The notes beneath the pieces were generated by a model. That model had not been told where the DNA came from. It saw only the letters and a program-made list of their open reading frames with translations, and made no database searches. DNA of 64,000 bases from PWXP01 sp040772845 (GTDB lineage: Bacteria; Planctomycetota; Planctomycetia; Pirellulales; Thermoguttaceae). Of this stretch, positions 34,656-43,771 are shown piece after piece. The translations under genes and the position numbers were made by a program. The stretch is taken from the NCBI GenBank assembly GCA_040772845.1, contig JAXGXG010000002.1, positions 682,001 through 746,000 on the forward strand. Direction: 5' to 3'. Within the stretch, counting starts at the first letter, position 1. Every line of letters starts with the position of its first letter.

Positions 34656-36534
34656 ACTGCGCCATTCGGCGGGCGAGGAAGAGGTGCTCGTTCTCGTAAA
34701 CGGGGGTCCACTTGCTGGAGAATCTGGCGGCCTGAACAAGGGCCGCATGCTCCCGCGGACTGAGCACAAGGGTGTCGATACCGTAGCGGTCCACCACCTT
34801 TTCCCAGCCGTCAGCCGCCAGGGTTACACAGCCGAAGTCTGTCCAGACCTGCTGCGGGGCCCAGCGGCCATTCGAGGTCATCATGGCCGTAACGGCGTTG
34901 CCTCCCAATCCGACCAGCAGGTCCGACCAGCGGGGCAATGCATAGATGCAGGCGTCAGGGTCATGCTCGCGGAGCCATTCGGCTGCATAGGCGACATCGT
35001 AGGAACCGACCAACTGGCCCAGCGGCCGGGCCTTCCCGCCGAACAGAGTCTGCGTGCCCGGCGCGAAGCAAAACGCGCAGTACACCGCCAGACCACACAG
35101 CAGGGTGCAGAGGAAGCTGTGCGGGGTCAGCAGGCGTGTGCCTTGGGGCGAAGCGGGATCGGCGCCATCGCCTGCGGAAGGGGGCAGCCCCATTTCCGCC
35201 ATGGATCGCCGAATCGAGATAGTCCTCCGCCGTCTCTGCTGCGGAGGTAGGACCAGTTTGCCAACGGAGGTTACCCCCCACCAGCGACCATGGCCAACGA
35301 TGTAGGCCAAGTGTGGCATGGCCACGAATACGTAGACCAGCGCGTACCAGCTTTGGACCTCCGGCTGGATGAGCACGGCAATCCCGAAGCCCAGCGGCAG
35401 CAGCACGTCGGTCACGCTCACCTGCTGCCAGTCGGCCAGTAGAAGGACGCCCAGTAGCCCGACCGAGGCAAAGAAGGCAATACCGCGCAGACCGTTTGGA
35501 TCGATCAGTCGCCATACCGATTCGGCCGCGCCCGGTTCGCTCCAGAACGCCGCCAAGCCTTCGGGAATCAGCCTGGGGCCATGCGGGTTCAACAGCGACG
35601 CAACCAGGGCCGTCACGGCCAGCACGACATAGGCCCGGAACAGGCCGTCATTGAGCGCGGACCAGAGGTTTCTCGCCTGCCATACGACTTCGCTGCCCCG
35701 CGCCGCCGCACAGCAGAAGAGGATGGCGACCCCGATCACATAGGAACCGTGCAAATTCGCCCAGAGTGCGAACAACACCGCGGTGCCGAACCATGCGGCG
35801 GCGGCAAGAACGCCCCACCGGGCGCCGCCAGGCACCGTTCGTGCCGGATCCTGCACACAACTGCTCAGAAAGGGCACCGTGTGCCGCAAAAAGTTGACCG
35901 TCGTTTTTGTCTTCTGCACATGCGGGTGCGTATGCCAGAACTTCGGCACCATGACCAGCAGCCAGAGCAGCAGGACGAAGCAGAGCTTTCCGAATGCGTC
36001 GGCCCCGACAAACAGCCCGGTTCCGGCGCCAAGGACCACGGCAAGCACCACCCCGGCCAGCATCAGGTCGATCCTGCCCGTCTGGCGATACACAATCCTG
36101 GCCAACACGGCCAGACCGGCCAAGCCTACCACGGTCAGCAGGTTTGCAACCCCCTGTGGACCGCCCTGCCGATCGGCCAGCGCCAGCGCAACCTGCGAAA
36201 GCCAGTTGGTGTGAAACAGGTGTGCATCCTGGATGAGCGGCTGCGTCGGATCGTCCAGGGGGAGCGAGCCGTGTGCAAGAATCCATCGGCCGACGCTCAC
36301 ATTTCGCCAGACGGTCCAGTCAACGATCGGGAGCGAACTGATGAGAACAAAGGCGCCGCAGAAGAACAGGCACACGAGAAGGTGCCGCGGCTTGAGTGCC
36401 CATCGTTCGTCGAGCATCGGCGTCAATTCGGCCGTCGGCTCGTTCTTCGGGTTGTTTTCCGTGATCGCGGCCACGCGGAACTCATGCGGTAGGGACCAAA
36501 CACTCGGATGGCGGTCCGAGACTCTGAATTTCAC
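34654..36534 (-). CDS. Large polytopic membrane protein, function unknown
   Basis: A 626-residue protein with about ten to twelve predicted membrane helices between residues 50 and 500 and a soluble C-terminal domain of about 120 residues (WLREHDPDACIYALPRWSDLLVGL). The first periplasmic loop has an acidic SLPLDDPTQP. The layout resembles GT-C-type glycosyltransferase-like or dolichyl-mannosyl-type planctomycete proteins, but I see no diagnostic motif, so no function is assigned. Start uncertain: GTG 36534 is the longest, ATG 36417 is possible. It follows a TadE gene by 18 bp on the same strand, so it may be translated from the pilin/TadE transcript and serve pilin modification. Confidence 0.7.
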   Translation of the reverse strand: MKFRVSDRHPSVWSLPHEFRVAAITENNPKNEPTAELTPMLDERWALKPRHLLVCLFFCGAFVLISSLPIVDWTVWRNVSVGRWILAHGSLPLDDPTQPLIQDAHLFHTNWLSQVALALADRQGGPQGVANLLTVVGLAGLAVLARIVYRQTGRIDLMLAGVVLAVVLGAGTGLFVGADAFGKLCFVLLLWLLVMVPKFWHTHPHVQKTKTTVNFLRHTVPFLSSCVQDPARTVPGGARWGVLAAAAWFGTAVLFALWANLHGSYVIGVAILFCCAAARGSEVVWQARNLWSALNDGLFRAYVVLAVTALVASLLNPHGPRLIPEGLAAFWSEPGAAESVWRLIDPNGLRGIAFFASVGLLGVLLLADWQQVSVTDVLLPLGFGIAVLIQPEVQSWYALVYVFVAMPHLAYIVGHGRWWGVTSVGKLVLPPQQRRRRTISIRRSMAEMGLPPSAGDGADPASPQGTRLLTPHSFLCTLLCGLAVYCAFCFAPGTQTLFGGKARPLGQLVGSYDVAYAAEWLREHDPDACIYALPRWSDLLVGLGGNAVTAMMTSNGRWAPQQVWTDFGCVTLAADGWEKVVDRYGIDTLVLSPREHAALVQAARFSSKWTPVYENEHLFLARRMAQ

Positions 36535-36552
36535 ACCGTGACGTTCCGGAGG

Positions 36553-37113
36553 TCAAGGGGCGCTCGTATCCTGCACAAGCTCCTCGGTCACCAGGGAGCT
36601 TGCCCGGAACGTGTGTCCGGCGAAGCTGAGTCCCCAGGGCGCCAAGACATCGTGGAACCGGGTAGCAGTTAGATCGACACATGCGGTGACCCGAATTTCG
36701 CCTAACCCCGGCGGAATTGCAGGAACAGGGCAAGGAAGGGAGTCGTCCCCGTATTCGAGAGGGGGTGAGACGGAATCGCCGTCCAGAACGACTTTCGTGC
36801 CCGACCCGGTGGCATTGCTGATGGTAATACCGTGGACGTCCACGACTTTCTGCACGGTTTCGACCACGGTGGCCAAATCTGCCCCCTTGCCGGCCTCGCG
36901 GACCGCAACGGTGGTCGCATGGTTCACGGCCGCCCGGTAGAGCACCAGTATCCCGAACTGGACAGAAACCACAAGGACAATGAGCAGAATCGGGAGTACC
37001 AGGATGAGTTCCAACGTGGAAACGCCCCGACGATCCGCCTTTCGGCGCGCCCAGCGTCGCCTCCCCGAGGCGGCTCGCCATGGAAGCTCTCGTTTGGGTG
37101 CCAACGCGTCCAC
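36553..37113 (-). CDS. TadE-type pseudopilin
   Basis: A 186-residue pseudopilin. After a basic leader (RRRWARRKADRRG) comes the predicted TadV cleavage site and VSTLELILVLPILLIVLVV, with the canonical Glu at +5. The rest is a periplasmic domain with paired cysteines (LPCPVPAIPP, TACVDL). TadE pseudopilins are minor components needed for Flp pilus formation. The GTG start at 37113 has AAAGGAG 9 bases upstream. It lies between a short Flp pilin gene (141 bp upstream) and the membrane protein gene. Confidence 0.87.
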   Translation of the reverse strand: MDALAPKRELPWRAASGRRRWARRKADRRGVSTLELILVLPILLIVLVVSVQFGILVLYRAAVNHATTVAVREAGKGADLATVVETVQKVVDVHGITISNATGSGTKVVLDGDSVSPPLEYGDDSLPCPVPAIPPGLGEIRVTACVDLTATRFHDVLAPWGLSFAGHTFRASSLVTEELVQDTSAP

Positions 37114-37253
37114 GAACCTGACTCCTTTGTGTTACCGCAGCAAAGAGATCGCAATCCGATCGGCCGCAACAGACCTTGGCCTATGGTCCGCGCCCGATCC
37201 GATCAAACGGGCTATCGGCAGATCCGACGGCCGCAGAAGCCGCCCGAAGACGG

Positions 37254-37442
37254 CTAGGGGGTCACGATCTCGCCGATCGCCTCGGCCAGGTCGGTCAATT
37301 CGGCAATCAGGGCTTCCTTCAGCGTCGCCAGCCCGACGATGACGCCGATCCCGACGATCGTACAGAGCAAGAGGTACTCGATGAAGACGCTCCCGCGGGT
37401 ATCGCGTCGCAGCCGCCACAGGTTTCGCAAGAATCGGATCAT
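37254..37442 (-). CDS. Short Flp-type prepilin (pilin 4)
   Basis: A 62-residue prepilin: basic leader MIRFLRNLWRLRRDTRG, then SVFIEYLLLCTIVGIGV with the classical Glu-Tyr pair at +5/+6, and VGLATLKEALIAELTDLAEAI. It lacks the long acidic tail of pilins 1-3 but shares their VGLAT..E.. D block, so it bridges classical Flp and the long forms. The open frame extends to 37697, but only this part has pilin features. GGAG lies about 12 bases before the ATG. An excellent sigma-54-like site lies 70-85 bp upstream. Confidence 0.85.
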   Translation of the reverse strand: MIRFLRNLWRLRRDTRGSVFIEYLLLCTIVGIGVIVGLATLKEALIAELTDLAEAIGEIVTP

Positions 37443-37511
37443 GTCAGGTGTTCTCCAGCCAAAGCATGCATTCTGGGCCTCGTGGGCCGAGGGTACCGCG
37501 GCGTGGAGTTG

Positions 37512-37527
37512 AGCAAATGGCGTGCCG
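37512..37527 (-). promoter_or_regulatory. Candidate sigma-54 promoter of pilin 4 / TadE / membrane protein unit
   Basis: On the minus strand the sequence reads CGGCACGCCATTTGCT. It matches TGGCACG-N4-TTGCW at 11 of 12 informative positions, with GG-N10-GC intact. Transcription would start about 58 nt before the pilin 4 ATG at 37442. Confidence 0.6.
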
Positions 37528-37841
37528 CCAAGCTCGTCGAGGCCGATCGTCCCGCCCGTACAGGACTTCTTCGCGGAGCAACAGAAGCCCCCTTCGAGGG
37601 CTTCGACCTCGTTGTTGTGCAGAAGTCCGGGGTTGCGCAATGGGTTACGGTCCGAAGGGTGGTCTGCGCACCGGAGGGGCCAAAAGGCTTCAGCCACTCG
37701 CTTGCGCTGGTGCAGCGCTAACTTCCGTCAACAGGGACCGTTCGCGAATGGTAACAGCGAAACCCCTCCAATGGTGATATTGCCGGGATCGACCCGCTTG
37801 ATGCGCCGCGATTGGCGGTGTGTGCCGCCTTCCTCGTCCCT

Positions 37842-37857
37842 TGGCACAAGATATGCT
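37842..37857 (+). promoter_or_regulatory. Candidate sigma-54 promoter of the TadE-TadG unit
   Basis: The sequence TGGCACAAGATATGCT has a strong -24 box (TGGCAC), GG-N10-GC spacing and a -12 box ATGCT with one mismatch. It lies about 77 bp before the GTG start at 37934, a normal promoter distance. Confidence 0.6.
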
Positions 37858-37933
37858 ACCAAGGGGCTTGGCCTGAGCCGCGGCGCGCCTGCTGTTTGCT
37901 TCGTGCCGATCCAGCCCCAACAAGGAAACCGAC

Positions 37934-38467
37934 GTGACGCACACAAGACGCCCAACCCGAAACCGTTGCCGGTCGGCGGCGCGTCGTCAGGGGTCGGTCA
38001 CGCTCGAGATGATCATCACGCTGCCCGTATGGCTCATTGTCATGGGGGCGGTGGTTCAATTTGGCCTTCTGATCGGCAATCGTCAGCAGGTGGCGCTGGC
38101 CGCGCGTGTCGGCGCCGAGGAGGCGTCGCGGACGGCCGATCTGGACGTGACGTCCGACAATGGGCCCGTTCCGAGCAATATCGTAACCAAGGTGGAACAG
38201 CAACTCCAAAGCTCCGGAATCTCGCAGTGCAAAGTCACGGTGGAGCATAACCTGGCGGGCGACCCGCCCATCACGCTCTCCTCCGGTACGTGCAACTGCC
38301 CCACCTTTGGGAACTCGGCCACCTGGCCGCCGGCTTCGGGCAGCTACGTGCGGGTGACCGTTTATGTACCGGCGACAGAGCTGACCCCGAACATCTTGAA
38401 GTTTTTCGGATTCGACATTTCCGAACGGTATATTCGGAACGCGACCACGTTCCGGCACGAGTTGTAG
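37934..38467 (+). CDS. TadE-type pseudopilin
   Basis: A 177-residue pseudopilin with a basic leader (RNRCRSAARRQG), then SVTLEMIITLPVWLIVMGAVVQFGLL with Glu at +5, and a periplasmic domain with cysteines (SQCKVTVE, GTCNCPTF) and a C-terminal FRHEL. TadE-like features are clear. The start is GTG 37934 with AAGGAA 8 bases upstream. The TadG-type gene begins 23 bp after the stop, so the two form an operon behind the sigma-54-like site at 37842. Confidence 0.87.
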   Translation: MTHTRRPTRNRCRSAARRQGSVTLEMIITLPVWLIVMGAVVQFGLLIGNRQQVALAARVGAEEASRTADLDVTSDNGPVPSNIVTKVEQQLQSSGISQCKVTVEHNLAGDPPITLSSGTCNCPTFGNSATWPPASGSYVRVTVYVPATELTPNILKFFGFDISERYIRNATTFRHEL

Positions 38468-38490
38468 TGGTCCTGGCGCAATCACCAACG

Positions 38491-39972
38491 ATGACAGCAA
38501 GACCCATGGTCCTCAGATCCGACGTCCGACGAAGCGGCCTGCGAGCACCTCGCGGGGTGGTTGCGCTGTGGACGCTGCTGATGATCCCGGTCCTGTTGGT
38601 CTTGTTCGCGGTGATTGTCGAGGGGGTTCATCTTTGGCTTGCCCGTGTGGAGCTGGAAAACGCGATGGAAGCAGGCGCGTTGGCGGCCGTGAAGGAATGG
38701 GCCGAAACGCCCAGCGGCGCTGCGGCAGGCTGGACCGGCAACGCCCGGTTGGTCGGCCAACAGTACGCCGCGGCGAATACGATCAACCAGACGCCGGTCA
38801 GTATCGGTACAAACCCCGGCGCATTCGACCTTGCGGACAATCCGAACGAAAACGGATCCTGTGACGGCAATCTCGTTTTCGGCGCCGTGATTGAGAACGA
38901 TCCCGACTGCGTCGTGGCGACCGACCAGGCGCCTTCGTGCGCCGGCGGTGCAGGCCGTGTCCTGGTGGAGGTCACCTCCGATAACCTGACTTCGGGCGAT
39001 AATGGTTGGGGGATATCTTTCCCGGCGATGGCAGGTGAGGATTACGAGGACATGCTGATCGAGCGGATCGAGATTGACGTCGATCCGAACGGTACGGGGA
39101 ATCTCCGCTTCGATTTTACGGGCGGGGGGCCGGTTCTTTCCGACAATCTTTCGCAGCCGATGGTTAGCGGTTATGCCCTGGACAGTGCGAACCAGAGCGT
39201 GTATTCCGAGCAACCGGACAATTTCGGATTCGTCGGCTGGGACTACCAGACGAGCCCCAGTAATCCGACCATCCCCAGCGGGGTCACGCTCCAGTGGCCT
39301 ACTCCGACAGCCAGTAACCCTGCGCAGATTCGCTTCTCCCCCACGGGTGGAAGCACTACCGTGCTGACCATCACGTTCCACGAGTACGACGACGGCACTA
39401 TCTACGATTCCGGCTTCGGTCCCGGCGACCGCTTCCGATTCGGGGCCGTTGTGCGGCGGGGGACCTCTGGGGTCAACGGAGACGACATCGGAGAAGAAGG
39501 CGCCAAAATTACCGTCTGGTTCAAAGATGTCCCCGAACCGGTTACGAGCTACTTCTCCGACACGGGATATTCGATGAATCAGTGTGCCGATCCGAACGAT
39601 CCGGGCGTGTGGGAGCAGGACGATCTGGGGCACTGGCACGTGTTGGTGCATCCGATTCGCAAGGTCACACCGGGCGTCATTCCCCTGATCGCGCGGGACC
39701 TGCCCTGTCCGCTGACCAGCGCGGCGAGCAACGATCACCAGTCGATCGTATTGGCCTTGGGGCAAGGCGCCGGCGTGGGGAATTATGTCGTGCGGGCGCA
39801 AGTGAGTCACGAGGTTCCGAGCCTGATTGCAGGCTTTCTGGGGATCGACTTCGGCGGGCCGTTCACGGTCCAGGCCTCGGCAACGGCCATGTACGATTGC
39901 GAGCTGTTGCGACCGCGGTTGATTCGTGTCGAGCCCGGGAAGTTCTACTGCCCGACGGGGCCGTCCCCCTGA
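38491..39972 (+). CDS. TadG-like pilus-associated protein
   Basis: A 493-residue protein. The N-terminus has arginine residues, then VVALWTLLMIPVLLVLFAVIVEG, a pseudopilin-like anchor, and LWLARVELENAMEAGALAAVKEWAE, the TadG/TadE-like segment that follows the anchor in this family. The remaining 430 residues are a beta-rich periplasmic domain with several cysteine pairs and no recognised catalytic site. No vWA metal site is seen, in contrast to the TadG-like protein at 50586. Start uncertain: ATG 38491, or GTG 38467 overlapping the TadE stop, or ATG 38506. A role at the pilus base or in mating or adhesion is inferred from family. Confidence 0.78.
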   Translation: MTARPMVLRSDVRRSGLRAPRGVVALWTLLMIPVLLVLFAVIVEGVHLWLARVELENAMEAGALAAVKEWAETPSGAAAGWTGNARLVGQQYAAANTINQTPVSIGTNPGAFDLADNPNENGSCDGNLVFGAVIENDPDCVVATDQAPSCAGGAGRVLVEVTSDNLTSGDNGWGISFPAMAGEDYEDMLIERIEIDVDPNGTGNLRFDFTGGGPVLSDNLSQPMVSGYALDSANQSVYSEQPDNFGFVGWDYQTSPSNPTIPSGVTLQWPTPTASNPAQIRFSPTGGSTTVLTITFHEYDDGTIYDSGFGPGDRFRFGAVVRRGTSGVNGDDIGEEGAKITVWFKDVPEPVTSYFSDTGYSMNQCADPNDPGVWEQDDLGHWHVLVHPIRKVTPGVIPLIARDLPCPLTSAASNDHQSIVLALGQGAGVGNYVVRAQVSHEVPSLIAGFLGIDFGGPFTVQASATAMYDCELLRPRLIRVEPGKFYCPTGPSP

Positions 39973-40079
39973 CGGGCACAGAAGTGCCCCCGTCTTGGGC
40001 CGCGACAAGACGATTGAAATAACAGACCCAATCACCGAAAATACCAGGACTGAAACCTAGTCCGCTTGGGAGCGTCGCC

Positions 40080-40511
40080 ATGAAACGCCAATGGACCCGC
40101 TATATTCTCGTTGCCTTTTTCGCATGCTTGCTGGGCGCGTTGGCCCACGCCAGTATTTCACGCGCCGTTCAGGGCAACAACGCCAATCGGAATGTCGCCG
40201 GCAAGGAGCAACCGGCCCAACAGGACGACGGCAACAAACCCGAGCACAACTTGCTGCGGCAGCTTTGGGAACTGATCGATCAGGCGGACGATCTTTCCGA
40301 CGAAGAGAAGTCGGAGGCCTTCGAGATCCTGGAAGAAGCGGACCCGATTCTTCGCCGCATCAAGAAGGAAAACGAGCGGGCTGTCGAAATCCTCAGGAAT
40401 CCGCCCCGCCGGGTGATGCCCAAGCGTCCGGCGAAGCAAGATACCGAAGCCCCGGCCCCGGCTAAGGACAAGCCGGCCGTCGACCAGCCGGCGCCGGACA
40501 AGCCAGCCTGA
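40080..40511 (+). CDS. Small exported or anchored protein, function unknown
   Basis: A 143-residue protein with a signal peptide or anchor (YILVAFFACLLGALAHASI). A charged helix follows (LLRQLWELIDQADDLSDEEKSEAFEILEEADPILRRIKKEN), likely coiled-coil. It ends with a proline/lysine/alanine tail of PAPAKDKPAVDQPAPDKPA type, which may cross the peptidoglycan. GGGAG precedes the ATG. It lies 107 bp after TadG on the same strand and may belong to the same transcript. I do not recognise a family. Confidence 0.68.
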   Translation: MKRQWTRYILVAFFACLLGALAHASISRAVQGNNANRNVAGKEQPAQQDDGNKPEHNLLRQLWELIDQADDLSDEEKSEAFEILEEADPILRRIKKENERAVEILRNPPRRVMPKRPAKQDTEAPAPAKDKPAVDQPAPDKPA

Positions 40512-40530
40512 GGTTCTGGCCGGCGAAGAT

Positions 40531-40550
40531 GGACGGACTGAAGTCCGTCC
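40531..40550. repeat. Perfect short palindrome downstream of the TadE-TadG unit
   Basis: GGACGGACT and AGTCCGTCC form a 9-bp stem with a 2-nt loop. There is no T-run. It lies between the convergent genes ending at 40511 and 40683 and may act as a bidirectional terminator or be a REP-type repeat. Confidence 0.5.
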
Positions 40551-40682
40551 TACGGGCACCCGTGTCGTGATGGGAGAATACGGCCGGACGAATCGACTGG
40601 TCGCCCTTCCACGCAATGTCCGGCAATTGCTCTACTCTGAGCGAGAGATGACGCGAAGTGATTTGGAGAACCTTGAAGACTG

Positions 40683-42131
<1,449 letters not shown>

Positions 42132-42669
42132 AGTTGCTACAAACTCTGAAGGTGATTCTTCATCGGAGGAGAAGCGTTACCTAGGTCCAGCTCCAGCAAT
42201 GCGTGCTTGCGGAAGTGTTGGGCCGCGGTCTCTCCTGTCCGGCGAGTCGCTCTGTGTCGGACTCGTCGAACCGATGCGCCGTTGGTTCCATCCTGGCCCC
42301 CCAGTGAACGGATACCTCCTATCATACGAAACAATGCGAAAAACTTCAACATGCGGAAACAAAGATGTCTGGGCAGCGTAGGGAGATAAATCCGATTGCA
42401 GAAGTATGTGCTGCCATGGCCCTCTCGGTTGCACGAGCGCGAGCCTGGAACGGGTGCACGTCGTTCCGTTGCCCAAACGCAACCGGGATGTTGCCGTCAG
42501 ACCACATAGAAAATCTCGGGAATTGCTCAGTGTTGCCGTACGGAAGCGATTCGCAGCGCGATTCCGACGAAAAGCGCTAACAATCGGATACAGTCGGGCG
42601 CGCAGAGAACCGTTGGGGCCCCTTTAGTGCAAATGCGATGCCGCGCCGTCAATTCGTGAGCCCTTGCCC

Positions 42670-42850
42670 TAATCCGGATTATTCACGATAGGTAGGGTGG
42701 GTCAAACAGGCCGCTTCCTTGATGGGGCATCGGTCGCCGGTGTCGGCGTTTTTCCAAGCGGCGGGTTGGAAATCAGCTTGATGGCGGCTTGTGCGGACCC
42801 ACCAATGATTTACGCAACCTTGACCCTACGTAGATGGATAATCCAGGCTA
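42670..42850. repeat. MITE-like element, copy B (inverted)
   Basis: A 181-bp copy in the opposite orientation to copy A. The left end begins TAATCCGGATTATTCACG and the right end, read from the other strand, TAGCCTGGATTATCCA. The interior matches copy A along its length with moderate divergence. TA flanks both ends. Confidence 0.7.
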
Positions 42851-42945
42851 AGACAGGGGGTGGCCCGCCATTACGGAAGGGCCACCGGCGGGCTTGCCCC
42901 GCCTGGAGCCGTGGTCATCCAGCTAACCGTGGGCCACAAGCCATG

Positions 42946-43000
42946 TTCTCGCCCCGCACGTTGCCGCCGCCGGAGGCGGCGGCAACGTGCGGGGCGAGAA
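42946..43000. repeat. 26-bp perfect hairpin with GGA loop
   Basis: The left arm 42946-42971 and right arm 42975-43000 are perfectly complementary over 26 bp, with a 3-nt loop GGA. The stem tip is GCCGCCGCC/GGCGGCGGC. No poly-T follows. It is one of three hairpins in this region with the same tip design. Confidence 0.9.
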
Positions 43001-43326
43001 TGGATTGGGGGCGTGGCCAGTAGTCAACTGACCACGGCTCCAGGCGGGGCAAGCCTGGGCTGTCAAAAAGTTGGGGTTGCGGCGATTTGGGGTTGCGCAA
43101 GGTTTGTTCCCGTTCCGGGGTCCGATAGGTCTTCTAGCCGCGTGAGCGTAAGTGTCGGGTTGGATTGTGTCTTTGATCCGAAAAACGTGCCCGATGTAGC
43201 AGGGCGGCAAGAGAGGCTGGGGGTGGCGCGTTCAGGCACCGCCCCCGCGCGTCTTCGCCGTAGGCGATCAGCACCGTAGCCTGGGGTTTCTTTACCCCAG
43301 GTCCCATGGCCACGCCAAATTCCATT

Positions 43327-43367
43327 CCGCGATGTCTTTGCCGCCGCAGGCGGCAAAGACATCGCGG
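43327..43367. repeat. 19-bp perfect hairpin with GCA loop
   Basis: The arms 43327-43345 and 43349-43367 pair perfectly around loop GCA. The stem tip is TTTGCCGCC/GGCGGCAAA. It lies near the centre of the nested palindrome. Confidence 0.9.
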
Positions 43368-43392
43368 GTGTTCCGACCGTTTTGGCCGTTTG

Positions 43393-43431
43393 CCGGTTTG
43401 TTCCGCCGCCGCAGGCGGCGGAACAAACCGG
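43393..43431. repeat. 18-bp perfect hairpin with GCA loop
   Basis: The arms 43393-43410 and 43414-43431 pair perfectly around loop GCA, with tip CCGCCGCC/GGCGGCGG. It lies 25 bp after the previous hairpin. Confidence 0.9.
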
Positions 43432-43771
43432 GAATAAACGGGGATGTGAGGTGGTGCGTATGGTTTCCAGGGGTAAAGAAACCCCTGGCTACGGTGCGAA
43501 TCGCCTACGGCGAATAGGCGAGGATCAGTGGCCGCTGGTGCGCGGCGTGTGGGAGTCGAAATCGTACCGTAACAAGCGACTTCTGGATTGGCGGCGGGCG
43601 GAAGGAATAAAACCGCACTATCCAAACACCGTGTCAACCCCAACTTCTTGACAAGGGCAAGCCCGCCGGTGGCCTTTTTCCAGCCGTGTAAGTCCACTGC
43701 TGCACCCGGGAATTACGAGCTGTCGCCAATAGGGGCCAAACGCCAGGGGGGGAAGCGGTCCTGCTGCCCCT

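Larger units (their letters stand above)
37443..37933. other. Divergent promoter region between two pilin/pseudopilin units
   Basis: This 491-bp region separates minus-strand pilin 4 from plus-strand TadE. It carries one outward-facing sigma-54-like site for each direction (37512-37527 and 37842-37857). No gene is supported; open frames here overlap the promoters and lack start signals. Confidence 0.6.
42880..43674. repeat. 800-bp nest of inverted repeats with long perfect hairpins
   Basis: The outer ends are a perfect 20-bp inverted pair (GGCCACCGGCGGGCTTGCCC at 42880, complement at 43655-43674). Inside are: a 25-bp inverted pair at about 42893/43031; an inverted pair with one mismatch over 19 bp at 43061-43079/43635-43653; inverted copies of a CCGTAGCC..GGGGTTTCTTTACCCC block at about 43274-43304 and 43459-43492; and three perfect hairpins listed separately. 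No coding content is evident. Confidence 0.8.
42132..43771. other. 1.64-kb non-coding region of nested palindromes
   Basis: No supported gene lies between the sigma-54 activator and the BBP7-like gene. The region holds MITE-like copy B (42670-42850) and the palindrome nest at 42880-43674. Open frames in the nest read through inverted repeats on both strands and are not credible. Confidence 0.65.

Noticed and set aside
43134..43697. Open frame of 187 codons on the minus strand
   Set aside because: It runs through the palindrome nest, so both strands are open; there is no start signal or recognisable domain.
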